9,325 nt of DNA, from contig JAMDDL010000192.1 of assembly GCA_023488645.1 (NCBI GenBank), positions 10,795 through 20,119 on the forward strand, written 5' to 3'. This DNA is from Actinomycetota bacterium (GTDB taxonomy: Bacteria; Actinomycetota; Humimicrobiia; Humimicrobiales; Humimicrobiaceae). Both the position numbers and the translations under genes were made by a program. A model generated the notes under the pieces. That model searched no databases and was not told where the DNA came from. It saw nothing but the letters and a program-made list of their open reading frames with translations. Below are positions 5,608 to 9,325 of this stretch, in pieces (the first letter of the stretch is position 1; each line of letters opens with the position of its first letter).

Positions 5608-6144
5608 TTATACTTTATTTACTTCCTGATGTTTTTCTATAAAAAAATTTCTGATAATAATTATAAACAGAATGACAAATCCCACGACAATGAAACTGTC
5701 TGCTCCATTAAATACTGCTGCAAAAAAAGTAAAATAAATAAAATCAGTTACTTCACCGATAAAATACCTGTCAAATAAATTTCCGACTGCTCCTCCGAGA
5801 ACAAAACCAAGAGCAAGATTGTAAGTAAAGGAGTTCAGGTTTAAACTTATCTTTAAAAATATAATCAATACTACAGCAATCATTGAAATAATTATAAATA
5901 TATTGGTTTTACTTGGAAAAAGACCAAATGCGGCCCCGGTATTTTTTATATTTGTCAGATATAAAAAACCCGGTATAAGTTTAACCTGTGAATTAACAGG
6001 AATAAAATTTATAACCAGATATTTTGTAATCTGATCTGTTATTATGGCAAATACCGCGCATAATCCAAATAGTAAGTCCAGTTTAAATTGTCTGATACTA
6101 TAACTGAAATGTTTGTTTTTTAATTTGTTATTACTTTCATTCAA
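5608..6144 (-). CDS. lspA: Lipoprotein signal peptidase (signal peptidase II)
   Basis: LspA is an inner-membrane aspartyl protease that cleaves the signal peptide of diacylglyceryl-modified prolipoproteins. The 178-aa product has about four membrane segments (near 25-46, 82-98, 108-124, 150-165). Family motifs are present: Asp 37 in TDQITK, NTGAAFG (68-74), GGAVGNLFDR (117-126), then VTDF with catalytic Asp 134 and FNGADS with catalytic Asp 149. FNGAD has Gly where most members have Val, Leu or Ile, a mild oddity. The chosen TTG start (6144-6142) is one base beyond the ileS stop, implying translational coupling; an AAGG inside the ileS end lies about 12 bases away, which is long. The N-terminal 20 residues before the first membrane segment are a little longer than usual, so the true start may be further in. 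Confidence 0.92.
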   Translation of the reverse strand: MNESNNKLKNKHFSYSIRQFKLDLLFGLCAVFAIITDQITKYLVINFIPVNSQVKLIPGFLYLTNIKNTGAAFGLFPSKTNIFIIISMIAVVLIIFLKISLNLNSFTYNLALGFVLGGAVGNLFDRYFIGEVTDFIYFTFFAAVFNGADSFIVVGFVILFIIIIRNFFIEKHQEVNKV

Positions 6145-6145
6145 T

Positions 6146-9100
6146 TTATTTTATTACCTTAAGTCCTATTTTTATTTTTTCGCTGTCAATTTTAATATCT
6201 TTTTCAAATAAACCATCCCTTAAATTAAAATCAAGAATATTGCTTAAGGTTTCCTTTTTAATAAATCCAATATTGCTGTTTATTATCTCCCTTACCCTTT
6301 CACTGCTGCCGATGTGAGTTTCAACCAGGTTTTCAATCTCGTAACCTGCTTCTTTTCTTATATTCTGAATATGATGAATAAGTTCCCTTAAGAATCCTTC
6401 CTGCATGAGCTCCTGAGAGATTTTCGTGTCAAGCCCTATTATAATTTCTCCATCACTTTCAACACTCATTCCTTCCCTGTCAGCAGCTTCAACCAGTACT
6501 TCTTCAGGAAGCAGCTCAATCTTAACTCCGTCACATGAAATATTGATATTCTTATTGTTTCTTACCTTAAGAGCAATCTGAACAGGATTATCCTTTAAAA
6601 GAGCTTCCCTGATTTTGGGTACCATTGCACCGTATTTTGAACCAAGAAGCTTCAAATTAGGTTTTATGCTATATGAAACAAGTTCTTCCAGATTTTGCGC
6701 AAAACTAATTTTTTTAACATTGAGCTCTTCGGAAATAATATCTTTAAAATGATTTACCGCATTAATTTTTTCATCATCATTTCCGGCATAAATTACAGCA
6801 TTTTGAAGCGGCTGTCTGATTTTTATACTTATTTTGCTTCTTACCGCCCTTCCGAGGCTTGTTACTTTTCTTGCAATATTCATTTTAAAACTTAAATCTT
6901 CATCAATTTGAGATTCATCTGCTTCAGGAAATTTTTCAAGATGTACACTTTCAAATCCTGTATTAATGCTTCCTGTTAAATTTTTGTAAATCTCTTCGCT
7001 TATAAAAGGAATATAAGGAGCGCAAAGTTTTGATAATGTTAAAAGGCACTCATATAATGTTTTATAAGCGCTTATCTTATCTTTGTCTTCTTCGCTTTTC
7101 CAGAATCTTCTTCTGCTTCTTCTTACATACCAGTTTGAAAGATTGTCAACAAAATCCTGCAGTATCCTGCCGCTGTCAGTTACATTGAATACTTCAAGCA
7201 GCTCATCAACCTTTTTAACTGTTATGTTAAGTTCAGATAAAATCCACCTGTCAATTTCACACCTTTCTTTAACAGGCATTTCATAATTTAACGGATTGAA
7301 TTTATCAATATTTGCATAAATTACAAAAAATGAATAAGTATTCCATAGTGTAAGTAAAAATTTCCTTATAACCTCATCCACACCTTTAATTGAAAAATTT
7401 TTAGGCAGCCATGGTGAAACTGAAGTAAAAAGATACCACCTTAGGGCATCTGCTCCCTGCTTGTCTAAAATATCAAATGGTTTTATTACATTACCTTTTG
7501 ACTTGCTCATTTTTTGTCCATATTCATCATTAATAAGTCCGAGGCATAAAACATTTTTGTAGCATGAATTATTAAACAGCATTGTTGATATCGTCATCAG
7601 TGTATAAAACCATCCCCTTGTCTGGTCAATTGCCTCACAAATGAAATCTGCAGGAAAATTTTCCTTAAACAATTCCTGATTTTCAAACGGATAATGATAC
7701 TGCGCATAAGGCATTGAACCGGAATCAAACCATACATCAATTACTTCCGGAGTTCTTGTCATTTCACTGCCGCATATTTCACATTTCAGTTTTATATTAT
7801 CAACATAAGGCTTATGCAAATCCAGTTCACCCGGAACATTTACTGCCAGTCTTTGCAGTTCTGCAATGCTTCCTATGCATACCCTGTGTTTATTTTTATC
7901 TTCCCAGATTGGCAAAGGAGTGCCCCAATATCTGTCTCTTGTAAGAGCCCAGTCAACATTGTTTTCAAGCCATTTTCCATATCTTCCGTATTTAATATGT
8001 TCAGGATACCAGCTAACACCGTCATTTGACTTTATAATTTTTTCCTTTATTGCTGAAGTTTTTATATACCAGCTTTTTTTTGCATAATAAATAAGCCTGC
8101 TGTCACATCTCCAGCAGAATGGATATGAGTGAATTACCTTCTGAATATCAAATAAAAGATTTCTTTGTCTGATATCCTCTATTATAAGATTATTTGCTTT
8201 TTCAATTGGCACCCTCCCAAATTTCTCAACATTTTCCCTGAAATTACCTTCCTCATCCACCATTTGAACAACAGGCAGTTTATTTTGTCTGCCAATATTC
8301 ATATCATCTTCACCAAATGCCGGAGCAATATGAACTATACCTGTTCCTTCTGAAGTTGAAACAAAATCTCCATGTACAATCTTAAATGCATTTTTATTAC
8401 CATCAGTGTAATCATAAACAGGTTCATATTTTTTATTTAAAAGCTCACTGCCCATAAATTTATTTAAAACTTTATATTGTTTATCCTTAAATACGCTGCC
8501 TGCCAGGTCTTCATTTAGTATCAGTTTCTCATTTTCAAATTCAGCAGTAATATAATATGCATCCTTATTTACTGCACAAGCTACATTTGAAATTAAAGTC
8601 CATGGTGTAGTTGTCCATACAAGCAGGAATTTATCTTTTTCATTCTTAAGAGGAAATTTAACAATTATTGTATAATCCTCCACATCCTTATAGCCCTGTG
8701 CTACTTCATGTGAAGATAATGCAGTTCCGCATCTCGGACAGTATGGGACTATCTTATAGCCTTCATATAAAAGATCCATATCCCATATTGTTTTTAAAAT
8801 CCACCATACAGATTCAATATAATCATTCTTAAAAGTGTAGTAAGCATTATCCATATCAATCCAGAAGGCAATTCTTTCTGTCATTCTTTTCCATTCACCT
8901 TCATATTTCATGACACTTTCCCTGCAAAGCCTGTTAAATTTTTCAACTCCAACTTTTTCAATTTCCTTTTTCGAATTAATCCCCAGCATTTTTTCAACTT
9001 CTATTTCAACAGGCAAACCATGTGTGTCCCAGCCGCCTTTTCGTGCCACATAGTACCCCTTCATGGTCTTATATCTTGGAAATATATCCTTAAATATTCT

Positions 9101-9283
9101 TGATAATACATGGTGTACACCTGGAGCTCCGTTGGCTGTTGGAGGTCCTTCATAAAATATAAATCTTTTATTATTTTTAGTAGCTTCAAGTGTTTTTTCA
9201 AAAATATTTTCCCTTTTCCAGAAATCAAGGATATTTTCTTCAAGCTCTGCAAAATTTATGTTATTTGCTACTTTTTTAAACAT
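6146..9283 (-). CDS. ileS: Isoleucyl-tRNA synthetase, type 2 (eukaryote-like), with altered HIGH motif
   Basis: The 1045-aa cytoplasmic class I enzyme charges tRNA-Ile with isoleucine. Sequence and length resemble type 2 IleRS such as that of Thermus. The Rossmann fold holds FYEGPPTANG (43-52) and the signature at 55-58, which is GVHH in place of HxGH. The CP1 editing domain shows WTTTPWT (223-229) and GTGIVHIAPAFGEDD (313-327), with Asp 327 as the likely editing residue. Cysteine pairs CPRC (182-185), CWRC (390-393) and CEIC (501-504) look like zinc sites. KMSKS is intact (591-595). The anticodon-binding helical domain spans about 675-770 (WYVRRSRRRFW at 718-728), and the C-terminal domain of type 2 enzymes follows. 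The ATG at 9283 has only a weak GGGGA about 12 bases upstream. It heads the lspA-rluD operon, which marks it as the housekeeping copy. Type 2 enzymes are generally mupirocin-resistant. Confidence 0.97.
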   Translation of the reverse strand: MFKKVANNINFAELEENILDFWKRENIFEKTLEATKNNKRFIFYEGPPTANGAPGVHHVLSRIFKDIFPRYKTMKGYYVARKGGWDTHGLPVEIEVEKMLGINSKKEIEKVGVEKFNRLCRESVMKYEGEWKRMTERIAFWIDMDNAYYTFKNDYIESVWWILKTIWDMDLLYEGYKIVPYCPRCGTALSSHEVAQGYKDVEDYTIIVKFPLKNEKDKFLLVWTTTPWTLISNVACAVNKDAYYITAEFENEKLILNEDLAGSVFKDKQYKVLNKFMGSELLNKKYEPVYDYTDGNKNAFKIVHGDFVSTSEGTGIVHIAPAFGEDDMNIGRQNKLPVVQMVDEEGNFRENVEKFGRVPIEKANNLIIEDIRQRNLLFDIQKVIHSYPFCWRCDSRLIYYAKKSWYIKTSAIKEKIIKSNDGVSWYPEHIKYGRYGKWLENNVDWALTRDRYWGTPLPIWEDKNKHRVCIGSIAELQRLAVNVPGELDLHKPYVDNIKLKCEICGSEMTRTPEVIDVWFDSGSMPYAQYHYPFENQELFKENFPADFICEAIDQTRGWFYTLMTISTMLFNNSCYKNVLCLGLINDEYGQKMSKSKGNVIKPFDILDKQGADALRWYLFTSVSPWLPKNFSIKGVDEVIRKFLLTLWNTYSFFVIYANIDKFNPLNYEMPVKERCEIDRWILSELNITVKKVDELLEVFNVTDSGRILQDFVDNLSNWYVRRSRRRFWKSEEDKDKISAYKTLYECLLTLSKLCAPYIPFISEEIYKNLTGSINTGFESVHLEKFPEADESQIDEDLSFKMNIARKVTSLGRAVRSKISIKIRQPLQNAVIYAGNDDEKINAVNHFKDIISEELNVKKISFAQNLEELVSYSIKPNLKLLGSKYGAMVPKIREALLKDNPVQIALKVRNNKNINISCDGVKIELLPEEVLVEAADREGMSVESDGEIIIGLDTKISQELMQEGFLRELIHHIQNIRKEAGYEIENLVETHIGSSERVREIINSNIGFIKKETLSNILDFNLRDGLFEKDIKIDSEKIKIGLKVIK

Positions 9284-9325
9284 TATTTTTTTAAATCCCC
9301 ATACAAGAAAAATTAATAAAAAAAA
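9284..9325 (-). other. Truncated ileS leader at the window edge
   Basis: Only 42 bases upstream of ileS are visible. On the minus strand they begin with a run of T (9325-9318), then a T-rich stretch, then GGGGA (9300-9296) and the ATG. A T-run at this distance could be the tail of an upstream terminator or of a leader attenuator, but the hairpin, if any, lies outside the window. No promoter can be assigned. Confidence 0.3.

Noticed and set aside
7714..8087. Overlapping antisense open frames opposite ileS (several of 60-76 codons)
   Set aside because: They lie wholly inside ileS, lack ribosome sites and show low-complexity translations expected from the complement of an AT-rich gene.

Overview
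The window is AT-rich bacterial DNA (about one third G+C by eye) that uses the standard code, with frequent GTG and TTG starts and mostly short intergenic gaps. The ileS-lspA-rluD gene order is typical of Firmicutes-like and other deep-branching bacteria. A DUF211 gene, from a family known mainly in archaea, and a type 2 (eukaryote-like) isoleucyl-tRNA synthetase as the housekeeping enzyme suggest an anaerobic, uncultivated-type low-GC lineage. The exact phylum cannot be fixed from this window.

Left part (1-2919, + strand): a three-gene operon. It encodes a membrane-anchored, secreted protein with two NEW3-like beta-sandwich domains, an ABC-A/CcmA-type ATPase and a NosY-like ABC-2 permease. 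The three probably form one envelope transporter with an extracytoplasmic accessory subunit; the substrate is unknown. A plausible sigma-70 promoter lies at 17-44. The operon ends at a strong symmetric hairpin (2952-2994) that can also terminate the convergent gene on the other side.

Middle (3021 to about 4627): an accessory-looking stretch. A small DUF211 gene on the minus strand starts at a TTG that has a strong Shine-Dalgarno. It is divergent from a Fic-family AMP-transferase gene with a C-terminal winged helix. The most likely Fic start (3466) lies directly downstream of a near-consensus promoter embedded in three 11-bp tandem repeats, so the mRNA would be leaderless and possibly autoregulated. 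Right after the Fic stop codon is an overlooked coding remnant (about 4505-4627) that reads as the C-terminus of a DUF4143/AAA_14-type ATPase. This marks the interval as a site of gene gain and loss.

Right part (4617-9283, minus strand): a housekeeping operon transcribed ileS, lspA, rluD (isoleucyl-tRNA synthetase, prolipoprotein signal peptidase, S4-domain pseudouridine synthase). The ileS product carries a rearranged class I signature motif, Gly-Val-His-His in place of His-x-Gly-His. This altered motif has been linked to mupirocin hyper-resistance in some type 2 IleRS enzymes, and here it sits in what looks like the housekeeping gene.

I see no CRISPR array, rRNA, tRNA, insertion sequence or phage gene. 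The most interesting signals are the swapped HIGH motif, the tandem-repeat leaderless Fic promoter, the DUF4143 remnant, and the NEW3-ABC module of unknown substrate.
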